64,000 nt of DNA, taken from contig JAUTXW010001616.1 of the NCBI GenBank assembly GCA_030620095.1, positions 270,001 to 334,000 of the forward strand, read 5' to 3'. The position numbers were made by a program, and so were the translations under genes. Below, piece after piece: positions 36,110 through 47,794 of this stretch. The notes beneath the pieces are model-generated. The model saw only the letters and a list, made by a program, of their open reading frames with translations, had not been told where the DNA came from and did not search any database. The stretch's first letter is position 1. Each line of letters begins with the position of its first letter. Origin of the DNA: Kuschelorhynchus macadamiae. Taxonomy: Eukaryota > Arthropoda > Insecta > Coleoptera > Curculionidae.

Positions 36110-36900
36110 TATATCTGACACAACTGTTTTGGAGTTTCTGGAAATAATATCTACTCTCACTGTCCAAACAAAGACCATTTCGGACTTGACTTGTTGCCTT
36201 TTCAATAAATTAAGCTCTGAGACCTTATGGTGAGGAAGTTTGTAACGTGGCTCACGTCTCTATATTCTTATCCAGACTTTTACGCTCTTACTGGTTCAGT
36301 GCTTCTAGTTATCTAACTGAGACATGGGCGGAATATTTCTCTTGGCCGAAATTCTAGTGAGTTCCGAAATCGCTGTATGTTTTCCGCGGAGTGAAATATA
36401 GACCTAATAACCTGGAATATATTAGAATTAGGTAAACCTGAGGGAAAACCAATTTAAACATCAATTTATGAAATAAAAAATCAGAAAAGCAAAATACCCT
36501 CGAAAATACCTATTTCGTACATATTATGCGGGCTTGAGGTTTTGACGTCAAAAAAAACAAATGCATTATCAAGATGCGTGATAGCAACTTGTTAAAAAAT
36601 GATAATCGAGATGATAAATATAAATAACGGTGTCATATGATGATTTATTACAGTTCGAATCGAACAGCAACCGGCATTTTAAAAACCTAAGTAATCATGA
36701 GTATTAAGTTCCATAAATTTAATAGATTTGTAGATATAATCAGTATAACTGAACTGAGAATACCACACACATAAACATTCCTTGTTTTAGACGAGGTTTT
36801 AGATGGCATACATTCTAGGTTTCCCTTGCCATATTACCCAACCAACCGGCCCGTTCGACTCTTACATTTTTCTGAGTATTTTCCCTCGGATTTTCCTATG
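36110..36900. other. Intronic DNA, nothing recognised
   Basis: AT-rich; no frame or repeat terminus identified. Confidence 0.4.
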
Positions 36901-36919
36901 GTAAACTTAGGACAAATTC

Positions 36920-37500
36920 AAATCGCTAGCAGGTTAGCACCAGTCGATGCACCAGTTTAGGTGTAATCCTAAGAGCGATAACAGAAAAATGCTTGAGTTT
37001 CGGAGCTAAACCCTCGGCTAAACTGATGCTAGTCTGATATTTACATATCTTTATAACAAAATATACATAATAACCAACCTATATTAAAAACTGACACTTA
37101 CTTGGATTTGCCTTGCCGCCATCTTTTCTTTTTGAATGACAATTGTTACCAACACCAAACACAAAAACAAGACAATTTCCTCATTAAAATTGAAATGGAC
37201 AGAAATAGTCGCGGTAATATATGTCACAAATTAAAAAAAACATGTATTATTTGGATATTTTAGTTGTGTATTTGATTGATTTACTCCTATTACGTATACA
37301 TATTTAGTGGTAAAATACTTGAAGAACTTAAAAAATCTGGAGATACAAAATTGTGAAATTTGATGATGCATACATCAAAACGAAACAAGAGAAATTACTT
37401 CAGATTCGTGATTAACGCCTCAAATTTTACCTGTAGGTATACCAAATTTCGTAAAAAGGCATCGCAATGGCAGGCGACAATTACCAATTTTTGTTTAAAT
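36920..37500 (-). repeat. Truncated copy of the 40.3-41.6 kb foldback family
   Basis: Shares several blocks with 40334-41624: TTAGCACCAG, AACAAAATAT-ATA, GGATATTTTAGTTGTGTATTT, GTGAA-TTTGATGATG, ACGAAAC-AG, and the terminal block GTCGCCTGCCATTGCGATG...AAATTTGGTA, which here forms the right end at about 37500. The left end was not recognised. Confidence 0.5.
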
Positions 37501-38160
37501 AATTAGTAAAACTGATTATATACTTTTAATTTTTTGTTACAATGACTGATGTAAAGCACTCGGTCAAAGTTCGGGTCAAAGAAAAAAAAACAACCCCGAT
37601 TTTAGGCCCCCTATAGGTGCAAAAAGAGTCCCGTATAACCACCTCAGGCTTCTTTAGCTCCCGGGCCGCCGTGTTACCCCGCATTACTAACTTCCGCCAC
37701 TGCATTTTTTAAACATTACAAACCCGGTGTCCTGAAAGTTCTTTCCATGCTGAGTATGCTTTCTGTTTCAAAATGATGGACGCCTAAATATTTAAAAAAA
37801 GCATTTCTAATAATTTTTGGATATTTATCATGTACTTTTCCAAAAGGGGATTACTTCTGTCTATTAAAATTTAGGTGTAGATTGTAAAATTTAACATTTC
37901 TTTCGTAGATATTAAAAATCTAGTATTATATACAGAGCGTCCCATTAAACAAAATCATATACTTACTTGATGCATAACTTTCAGGGCTACGCTGTATATC
38001 AAAAATTATTTAACAAATATTCAGCGTATTGATAATCTATAACCTTCATATAAAACATTTTTAAAAATAATATAGTTTGAAATATAACAGCTCCCCCCAG
38101 CGCTGCTTTGCTCATTAAAATTCATTTAGTCATTTGGTTCTCCGAGGTTATTTTTTGTAT
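37501..38160. other. Mixed intronic DNA
   Basis: GCAGTGGCGGAAGTTAG read on the minus strand near 37705 resembles the terminus of a CAGTGGCG-type transposon (compare 49790), followed by GGCCCGGGAGC. No coding sequence. Confidence 0.35.
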
Positions 38161-38169
38161 TAATTGTAT

Positions 38170-38374
38170 TGTATTTCATACTCTATATATCTTTGCATAT
38201 TCAGATAGATCTAGATAGAATCGCCCCAACCAGCACTTGAATTTGACATTTATCACGATGAGTGTGTGCCACTGGAGACAAACCAAACAGGTGAATCTTT
38301 TGATGCCTCATTCATGAAAATCGGCCAGACACGTGTTTGGACTATAAGCGGTAAGGGAGATGATAAGAAATATA
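38170..38374 (+). repeat. RTE-like LINE 3' end fragment
   Basis: TTCATGAAAATCGGCCAGACACGTGTTTGGACTATAAG is typical in form of the 3' UTR of RTE-type LINEs. It runs into the adjacent TA repeat, as such tails often do. No coding part remains. Confidence 0.45.
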
Positions 38375-38375
38375 C

Positions 38376-38427
<52 letters not shown>
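38375..38427. repeat. (TA)n microsatellite
   Basis: About 50 bp of TA dinucleotide at the end of the RTE-like tail. Confidence 0.95.
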
Positions 38428-38430
<3 letters not shown>

Positions 38431-39600
38431 TTACCTGTGCCTTTTCTCGGGTGTAGTAAAACCGAGGATAAAGCCACCTTTACAAAATTTGAAAGTTTAA
38501 AAATTCTCTCCCCATATCCCTTTCACATGCTGTAACATATTTATCAACAAATCATCTTAAAATCTATGAGAATTCTAAATTTGAAAAAAAAAAACAAAAA
38601 ATATAACTTTTTATTCTTGTTATGTGCATACATTTTCTACAAAGTTATGTCTAACATGACCACAGTACAATCATGTATACCAAGGTGTAGGTAAACAGTT
38701 CTTAACTTCCACCTTAAAAATTAAAGTTTAAAATCGAAAGTAGATACTTGAAATTTTAAATACTAATTTACACTAAGTAGTTTTCATAGCCTACTAAATT
38801 TACCTCGAAATTTATTATGTAGGTAGTTTATTCAATTCTAGAGCTTAATACACTTTTTAAAACCATACCTAATTATTAATTTTATTAAAATAGGACCTAT
38901 TATTTGATGGGACGAGGGTCCCCAAAAATATGTTCCTTGGGGTGTACCAGTTTCAAAACTGTGTATTCAAAAACCCCAGTACCCCAGCGCAGGACTGTGT
39001 GGACAGAATTAGACTAGGTATACCTATCTATACTTAATTAAGCGTATTTTATTAAAAATATAAAACCGGGTCGGAAATATTTATTTACCCGCCTTGACAA
39101 AAACTGAAGTAACATATTACATAAGTACCTATATAACATCACAGCCCGGATTAATATACAGGTAACTTAAAAAAAGTTACAGAAAAACAAAATCAATAAG
39201 TACAGAACAAGGTAAAAAAATTGAACAAATTATAAAATATCCTTCCACAAAAGTAGGTATCAATACTTAAATACCGGCAAAAAAATTGAGCAAGTTATAC
39301 ATATCTACTAAGAAAGGTGGCTCATTACTCATTAGGTACCTAGGCATGATAAAAGCTTTTCTTGATTACCTATTGTACGAAGAACAAAAGCACATCAAAC
39401 ATTTCTCTATAGCCATATTAGCCCACTCACTAAAAACAAGATTTTTTAAAAATTTTGAAGAAAAATCCTAATGGTTATTTTTCATTGTACAAACAATTAT
39501 GGACTACCTTAAAAATCTGACTCGATTATGGATTTTGATAGGTATACTTTTTATTTAAAAATTCTTGTATATTATTAATGAATAGGGTAAATAGCAACGC
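38428..39600. other. Dad intron 1, nothing recognised
   Basis: AT-rich with many TAGGTA/TACCTA words; no frame or repeat terminus recognised. Confidence 0.4.
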
Positions 39601-39609
39601 TAAATTCAC

Positions 39610-39768
39610 CTGCAATTTCTTAAGGAGCTCCTGGACGTCCCTTTCCTTGGCATCTCTAGGCCCCGTAGGGCCCCTATCCACAACCGAAGGGCCATTTAAA
39701 TTACCCCTCCGTTTCCGCAGCAATTTTCTAGTCAAATTGGTAGTTCTCCTACGTCGAAACATAAACAT
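39610..39768 (-). CDS. Dad: Dad (inhibitory SMAD), first coding exon
   Basis: A minus-strand exon ending at donor CAG|GTGAAT (39609). ATGs at 39768 and 39762 are in frame. The second gives MFRRRRTTNLTRKLLRKRRG, which aligns with the basic MFR..R...VRRLW start of vertebrate SMAD7 (from memory) and is the likelier functional start. The exon then runs through RDVQELLKKLQ, the beginning of the first MH1 helix, and joins ENQLEMLLTAV of the exon at 25519-25756 in phase 0. It encodes 53 (or 51) residues. Upstream in-frame codons before 39768 include no further ATG. The basic patch is as expected in I-SMADs. Assignment rests on the combined exons. Confidence 0.87.
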
Positions 39769-40150
39769 TAAGGGGCTCTTTCGATCGCGGCACGGGTAGC
39801 AACAATTTAAAGGACATTTGGGGGCCACTATTGCAATTTTACCTCGTTAAATCACACCAATAAACACTTTAGGCCCCAAGAAACACAATTACGGGCCACG
39901 AAATTATTTCTAGGGGGCGGGCTATCGGCACTATGCAACGCGAAGATGTACACACTCCACGATAGTTGGAAAGAGACTAAATCGGTGACTTTCGACGGGG
40001 GTCGGTGAAGGTCGGTCGAAAAAGGCATGCGGGGCGCGAGGAGAGTGGCGCCAGCGATCAAGCAGAGGCGGACTAGTGTTTGTTTATGATATTTATGGTT
40101 GTTTTGATGTGATTTTTAGTCCAGGCGTTCTGTTACTCTCAGCGGTGTTT
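39769..40150 (-). promoter_or_regulatory. Dad: Probable Dad 5' UTR and promoter region
   Basis: GC-rich stretch immediately upstream of the first coding exon, with GGGGGTCGGTGAAGGTCGG, GGGGCGCGAGG and a GGCGCC near 40047. Base composition drops sharply beyond about 40150. No TATA box or exact start site could be assigned. Confidence 0.45.
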
Positions 40151-40333
40151 TATTTTATTGTAAGGTTACTTATTCGTATTCCCACTACAAGCTTAACAGG
40201 TGATCGTCCTCATTCCTTAACTTAAAAATATGCTTATCAGCTACCTTTGATTCTCATTCTGTCATGCATATAGAGTCATCTCTAAACTAAGAATATATAA
40301 AAAAAAATATTAGAAATATTAAAAAAATAAGGT

Positions 40334-41624
40334 AAATGTTCTCTTTCGCCTACCATCGCTGATTTTCACAAAATTTGGTACATATGTAAAATTTGGGGCC
40401 CTGAATAGAACAGAAAGAATATTCAAGGCATTAATCCGATCATTTTTTCGGCCTCGTTTCGTTTCCGAGTTATCAATCATCAAAGTTCTTGTACTTACAG
40501 TTTTTCACCTTCTTCTAAACTAGTATATTTTTTTAGTAAATCATTTAAATACACGAATAAAACACTACATATTTTTCAATTTATAAAGTATATTTCAATC
40601 AAAACTCACTTCAATAAAATCGTTTTTGTAAACTGCTATTTTCAATAAGGAATTTTGTTTGTTTTTGTATTTGGTGTTGGTAACCATTGTCATTCCAAAA
40701 GAATAGGGCATTCCAACAATCTGTCATGTCCTACGACAGCATAGATTGACAACCTAGGGTTTGTTTCAAAAATTACACCTAATTGCGCAACTTGACAAAT
40801 GATAAAATAGTAAACTTTTGTCTTAAATGTAATTTCCAATTAGGCAGTCCAACAAAACAGCTGCTTGTCCTACGACAGCTATTTGACCAATTTATTGTGG
40901 GACTTATCAAACCAATATTTAAGCCTCATTGGCTAAATCAGTTTGTTTGTCCTACGAAAACCCAAAAATGGCATGACCGTGACAGATCGTTGGAGTGCCT
41001 AATAGGCAGTAAAAATTCAAAATTAATATTTGACCAATTTTATCAACGTTACAGTTTTTAGTATTATACAGTTTGTTTTGTTGAATTAGTTTATCGGTAC
41101 TGGGTTAGGAAATGATCACTAAGTGGATCGGTGGTACCGGATTAGCACCAGGTTAGACTTTAAAGCGCGATAGCACCAAGGTATCAGTGTTAAAATTATA
41201 GCACTAAAATTCTTGTGTTATCGTATTTAACCTTAAATACCATGATGCTGTCGCGCTCCGGAGCCTAACGATCCCCCTATGTAACAAAATATCTATAAAT
41301 CCATAGTATCAAAAACTGATACTTTTATAAAATTCCTTAAATTTAAAATTAAATAATTATCACGAGAATCAAATACAAAAGAAATCCCTATTAAAAGGTT
41401 ACGATGTTGTTCAAGTGATTTATCAGTGAAATAACGTTATAAATTAGAAAATATGTGGTTTTTCGATATTTTAGTTGTGTATTTAATCAATTTCCTGTGA
41501 AAATTACTGGATGAAGTTCAAAAAAAGGTGTACAACTGTGTACAAGATTGTGAACTTTGATGATGGATAACTCGAATACGAAACGAGGCCAAAAATCGGC
41601 GATTGTAGGCGAGAGTGAACATTT
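40334..41624. mobile_element. Non-autonomous DNA element with long inverted repeats
   Basis: The left end reads AAATGTTCTCTTTCGCCTAC. The right end is its imperfect inverse, GTAGGCGAGAGTGAACATTT. Inner blocks continue the match (TCGGCCTCGTTTCG, CGAGTTATC-ATCATCAAAGTTC, CTTGTAC) for at least 200 bp per arm. The centre has no transposase frame and includes short TCCTACGACAGC repeats. It lies just upstream of the Dad promoter region. Confidence 0.7.
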
Positions 41625-42099
41625 CCCAAAGATACATCAAATAAATGTTTTCAGTTTTTTTTTTAAACATCCTTTATTTAGACATTTTTTTACATGCGTT
41701 ATTACATTTCAAATACTTATCCCTAAGTACATATATAATACTACGTCCAAATACAGGTCATCTAAATAATACCTAACATGTATTGGTACCGGAGAAAAAA
41801 ATATTAATAACACTGTATAGGTTAAATGGTGCACAGGACTAATTGTGTTTACAGACTTTACAATTTTAAATTCAAATGATTTTTCAATTTTTTTATAAAT
41901 ATGGCATAACTATTTTCATTCTTATTTACTGAAGGTAGTTGATTAAATGTGTTTGAGGCTGCGGCTATTGGGCTTTGTAACGCCATGTTTGTTCTGGCAT
42001 TCTCCAGTCTAATGTCTTTACATTTCTTAATTAGTAGGGTAGTGTATCTGGTTAACAGAGGTTATTTTTGTATTCCTTTTTTGTTTATTATTAACTATT

Positions 42100-44345
42100 T
42101 TATATAAGTTTTGATTGTTCCAATTTTAATATATTGCTGATCGGTTGGACATTTAATGTCTGATATAATATATCTGAATGTGTTCGGTAATCAAGTTTAA
42201 ATAGCAACTTAAGAATTTTATTCTGAATAATCTTTAATTTATTGAAATTTGTTTTGTTACAACTACGCCAGACTAGTATGAGATATCTTATCACTGACAG
42301 AAAAAAGGCATTATGTACTTTATATTTGGCAGTAAGACTTAAAAAATCGTTACACCTGTGGAGAGCCCCTGTTAATGAAATGACTACTTTTAATATGATC
42401 CAAGTGAGCACTCCAATTTAACAGTTCATCTAACACAAGATCCAGATATTTCATTTTGTCTGTCTTTTGTATATTAGTATTATGTATTCTTATCTGAATG
42501 TCACTTATATTTTTGTTTTTTTGTTTAAAAATCATATATTTGGTTTTATCTAAATTGATCTTTAGTTTATTTTGTAAAAGCCACATGTAATATCTATCCA
42601 AATTATTGTTACTTATTTGAGCCAACTCTTCTATATTATTTGCTCTATAAACTAAAATTGTATCATCAGCATAAATATAATATTGCGCACATAGATCAGA
42701 GCAGCGGACGCTCAGGACAAATAAAGTGTATAACAGTGGGTCCAACACTGAGCCTTGAGGCACTCCACATGGGTTAATTAATATCCTATTTCTACGTTAA
42801 TTTAAATATACATATTGCATACATCCAGATAAATATGAACCAACTAAGTCCCTAGCTAAACCCCTAACGCCCATCTTTTTTCAAGTTTTGAGAGAAGCAA
42901 ATCGTGATTAACCACATCGAAAGCCTTCCGCAAGTCTATGAAAACTGCCACTATTAAGCTGCCCTGATCTAGACTATTTGCTATTAAATTTACCACATCT
43001 GTGGTAGCACTCAAAGTGCCGCTATTGCTTAAAAAAACATACTGGAATGCATCATTAGTTCATCCGGAAATACACCTGAACTAAGAACATTATTGACACT
43101 TCTAGTATCCCAACTATTTGTTGCTTAACATTAAGTAGATCATGCACGGTAACATTATCATGACCTGGTGCAGCATATTTTTTAAGACTGAAGATTATGT
43201 TCATAATTTCCCTCACAGTAGTAGGGTCAAAAATTATGGTTTTTTCACACTCTACTTCACTAAATGTATTATTAACGCCTAACATATTTCTTTCAGACTC
43301 CACGTCCTTAACAATCTCCGCACCTACTTCAGAAAAATATGTATTCAAGGTGTCGGCAATAATTATTTTGTCTGTGATAATTTTATTATCTATTTCTAGT
43401 TGTTGTATATTTTCTTTATTAACTTTATTATTTATAAATGATTTTATTATATTCCACTGTTTTTAGAATCGGTTCCTGCTTGTTGCCATTTAGTTTTAAA
43501 ATACAGGTTTTTTAATGATTTAATTTTATTATTCACAGTATTTTTTAAATTATTAAATTTTAACTTTATCTCATTGTCAAGAGGGTTTTTTTTGTTCCTC
43601 TTATATGCTCTATCTTTTATATTTATTAACTGCAACAGTTCGGGTGTGACCCAATTATTATTTTGATGGCATTTTATTTTTTTTTATTGATTGTACAGAA
43701 GATGTAGTCATAGTCAATTATTTCAATCAGTTCATGAAAAGTTCGAATTTCTTTATTATTTACCTGGTTTGAGAAAGATTTTTTGTATATTTTGGTATTT
43801 TAGTATTGTTTCTGAATTCATACTTTTTCCTTACAAGTTTTAATATTTTCATTATATACAATTTGCATCTTCGTATGATTACTAAGTGGACTATCCTCTA
43901 CTTTAATTTCACATTTATTTTTTATATTACTACTATATAATACATGATCAATCAGAGAGCTGGTTAAGCCGCAACTCTGGTTCCATTTCTATATTTATTC
44001 TATTAGCTATCACAAATTTATTTAATACTACTAGGTCTTTATAATCTTTGGTAACAGCAGAATTATGATCTAATAGATTTATATTAATATCCCCTACAAT
44101 AATGTATTTAGTTGGATATTTGTTAAGGATTCCTTCTAACTCATTTGAAAATTCTGTAACATTGTATGATGGAGGTTTATATATTGTACTTAGCTTTAGG
44201 TTATTATTACCCAGCGAAACATATATCTAATTAAATGCTTTGATTGGATCACTTCTGTCTATTTCAATATATTTTATAGAATTTTTTATGTACACAGCTG
44301 CACCTCCTCCTCTTGATCTCTTTTTGAACAGTTCAATATTTTGTT
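42100..44345 (-). pseudogene. LINE ORF2: endonuclease and reverse transcriptase remains
   Basis: Endonuclease: RGGGAAVYIKNS near 44310-44275, LSTIYKPPSYN near 44190-44160 and IIVGDININLLDH near 44110-44070. Reverse transcriptase: MNTYFSEVGAEIV at 43348, KYAAPGHDNV near 43170, MPQGSVLDPLLYTLF at 42763 and IYADDTILVY near 42680-42650. The C-terminal region is LFKLDYRTHSDILY near 42200-42160. Frames change several times and internal stops are present, so no full protein is made. Confidence 0.82.
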
Positions 44346-44357
44346 TCGTTGGCTCAT

Positions 44358-45145
<788 letters not shown>

Positions 45146-45299
45146 CTTCCAAATTTGGAATAAATCTGTTTACAGAATTATTGAGCAGTTTGGCAACGTT
45201 GGCTATCCTACCTATCTTTTTAAATTATTTTATTATATTTATCATAAATACCAAGTAGATGATAGAGTAGATTCTATGTAGTAAGATCAGATAATAGCT

Positions 45300-46310
45300 A
45301 TATAGCTGGAACCAATTAAATGAATTATGTTTCATAGTTTTTAAACATAAACTTTGTATCACCTATGAAACTTTTACGCAGTACGTATAACAAAATTAGT
45401 CTTGTCACAAAAACGAGTAAGGATCAATTTTTGGAATAGAAGCATATCAGAAAGACTATGCAGCAAATGTGCCTTTTTGGATCTACAAATTCTAACGCGG
45501 CAGAGATATACCTAGTCACCTGGGTTTTGCTCTTAAATTTATTTTTAGGACCACAACACTCGACTTCCAATTATTTCTGCTGTCAAATATGTTTTTACGT
45601 TTTAATACTCATTCAAAACATCGAAGATCTACGCCCTTGACGTTTAAAATGTAAAATTTTTAATGCAAATTTGTAACGAATCGCCTTGACCACTCAATTT
45701 ATCGAGAGTGCAAGTTCTGTTTACACATATTTTTAACTTATCTTTATATTTTTTAAATTTCTTTAGGCATATCGATTTGAACTTTAAATTCGTTAACATG
45801 ATCTAGGAAAAATTTTAAAAATAACTTATAAAAATATTTTTTTATATTATTTGTCTTTAATAATATTTAGTCTTATTTTTATAACACTTTACGGCATTAT
45901 ACGCTCATGATTCCAAAAACTGTGGCAACATGCTGTTTGGAGTTTTTGGTTGTTCCCCAACTATTATAATTTTTTAAACTAATCCTTTCGTATAATCTGT
46001 TAAAATTACCTAATTTGATAATGTCGACGATTTTTCTCAATTTTACAGAAAATATTTTTACAGATTGCGTTTTGTACTTTATATTCATATGTATAAATGT
46101 TTAAATATGCCATTCCATTTATTAATAAGTTATTACTGCTTAATTGTTTTGTAACAGAATTATTGACCATCTGTCAAATGAAGTAGAACCTTATACTCGT
46201 TAACTCTGAGTTTGTAACGCAAATCGTTTTTTGGACAAAAAAAACTAGAAATAAAGACCCGATTTAAAATTTTTTGAATTGAATCATATATTTTATTATT
46301 TCTTCAAGGG
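45300..46310. other. Intergenic, nothing recognised
   Basis: AT-rich 5' flank of Dad; short frames only. Confidence 0.4.
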
Positions 46311-46465
46311 GGGTCTCTTCTTGCCCACTGTTACAAGCACAAAGTTTGGCGTAAAGCCCTGCCATATGAGACAATGCTTTAGAGATCAAGATAACTTTGC
46401 GGGGTTGTCTTTAAAAGAAAAAGATATCAAACCTAATATATTTATATATTAGCAAGAAGAGACCT
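46311..46465. mobile_element. Short MITE
   Basis: About 155 bp bounded by GGTCTCTTCTTGC (46312-46324) and its exact inverse GCAAGAAGAGACC (46452-46464). No coding capacity. Confidence 0.65.
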
Positions 46466-47185
46466 ATTTGATGAAATAATAACGTAGGTACAGGTGTTCC
46501 ATTAAAAAATACAGGTTATAATATACCTTTCGGTAATTTTTTAGGAATACATTATATTCTTAAAAGGTAACCCAAGTAAAATCCAAAAATCATTTAAACT
46601 TCTAAGGCTCTGTGTAGGTGTCAAATTATAATTAATGACCGACAATTAAGAAAAAAATTAAAATAATAATGAACTCAATGTTGGCCAGTGATTGCCTAGG
46701 TAATAGTAAATTATATAATTATTACTTCATGTGAAATTACATTATGATCGGGAGTAATAAGACATCTGAAATATTCCCGCCAGTGACACATCCAGGCCGA
46801 TATCGAGGGCCCTCATAATATAACCCAAGCCAAATATTTTGAAAAAGATTATTATAATAAAGACATGCATTATGCCCAAATATATAGTTAGTTTTTAAAA
46901 TTATTTCTAAGGGGATCAAACATCAAAATACTATAGGCTTATAATATCCGCCACTAATAATACGCCTATTGGTAATGAGAATGACCATTGGTCAAGTGAG
47001 GTGTAGCACACCAACATTAAATAGTGATCAATATTCACCCTCTACCTCTTGTCTTAATGTTTATATCTTACAATAAACTATCTAGGGAGTGTTAAAATAT
47101 GGTGACTCTATATGTTTTAAGTAGACCAGATTGCTCATAAACAACAAATGCTTTTACAATCAAAAGACCACTCTCTACTACGGTC
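46466..47185. other. Intergenic, nothing recognised
   Basis: AT-rich, with one richer patch at 46760-46815 (CCGCCAGTGACACATCCAGG, CGATATCGAGGGCCC). Confidence 0.4.
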
Positions 47186-47335
47186 CTGCCTATGTAAATA
47201 CCATGCGGACGTGCGCCACCGGTGGCGGTAGTCTAGACGACGGTGGCGGCCGAGGAGCCACGAAACCGCCGAGTTTCATCATCGGTTTGCGCCACCGCAT
47301 TTACAACTACCCTTAAGAATTAAGAAAGCACCACG
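47186..47335. promoter_or_regulatory. GC-rich block with Smad palindrome
   Basis: About 150 bp of GC-rich DNA about 7.4 kb upstream of the first Dad exon. It contains GTCTAGAC (47231-47238), the palindromic Smad4/Medea-type site, flanked by GCCACCGGTGGCGG and GACGGTGGCGGCCG. A 37-codon plus-strand frame from ATG 47202 has no known domain and no splice sites that I could support. A cis-regulatory role is inference. Confidence 0.35.
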
Positions 47336-47794
47336 TGCTTACCAAAGCTGGGGGTTTTCTGACTCCACCGGTGATTAACGACAGCATTCGGACACAAAAA
47401 GTGTCATAATCTCGTATAATTGATGGGATTTTAGTTCTTTATAGAGAGTTTTATTATGATAATTCCTTTGCTAGATGAAAAAAGGATTTCCTAACGATTT
47501 TTAGATTACCTGTAGCTATAGATAGATAATCACAGTAGCATAAACAGAGCACATGGAAGGGAACTATCCAAATAGGATCGATAGTTTAAGTGTCTTACTA
47601 TTGTTATAAACAGATACACATTTTATTATGTATAATAAATATACGAATTTAATTTAAAAAAAATGGGTGAATTCTCCTTTACCCAGAAGTTCCCTTGTAC
47701 AAAATTCCACTACGTACAGATAACATAGTTTATAAGTATATGTATATAATTATTTGGTAATCACTTTATAGGTACAAATCCTATAAAGTTTTTT

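Larger units (their letters stand above)
25757..39609 (-). other. Dad: Dad intron 1 (13.9 kb)
   Basis: Bounded by donor CAG|GTGAAT at 39609 and acceptor TTTGCAG at 25757. Splicing joins ...LLKKLQ to ENQLEM..., reproducing the helix at the start of I-SMAD MH1 domains. It contains a complete pogo-like element, a DDE transposon relic, a truncated foldback copy, an RTE-like LINE end and several unique GC-richer stretches. Confidence 0.85.

Noticed and set aside
47131..47316. Gly/Thr-rich small protein in the GC-rich block.
   Set aside because: Short frame with no homology and no supported splice sites; palindromic GC words explain the composition as well.
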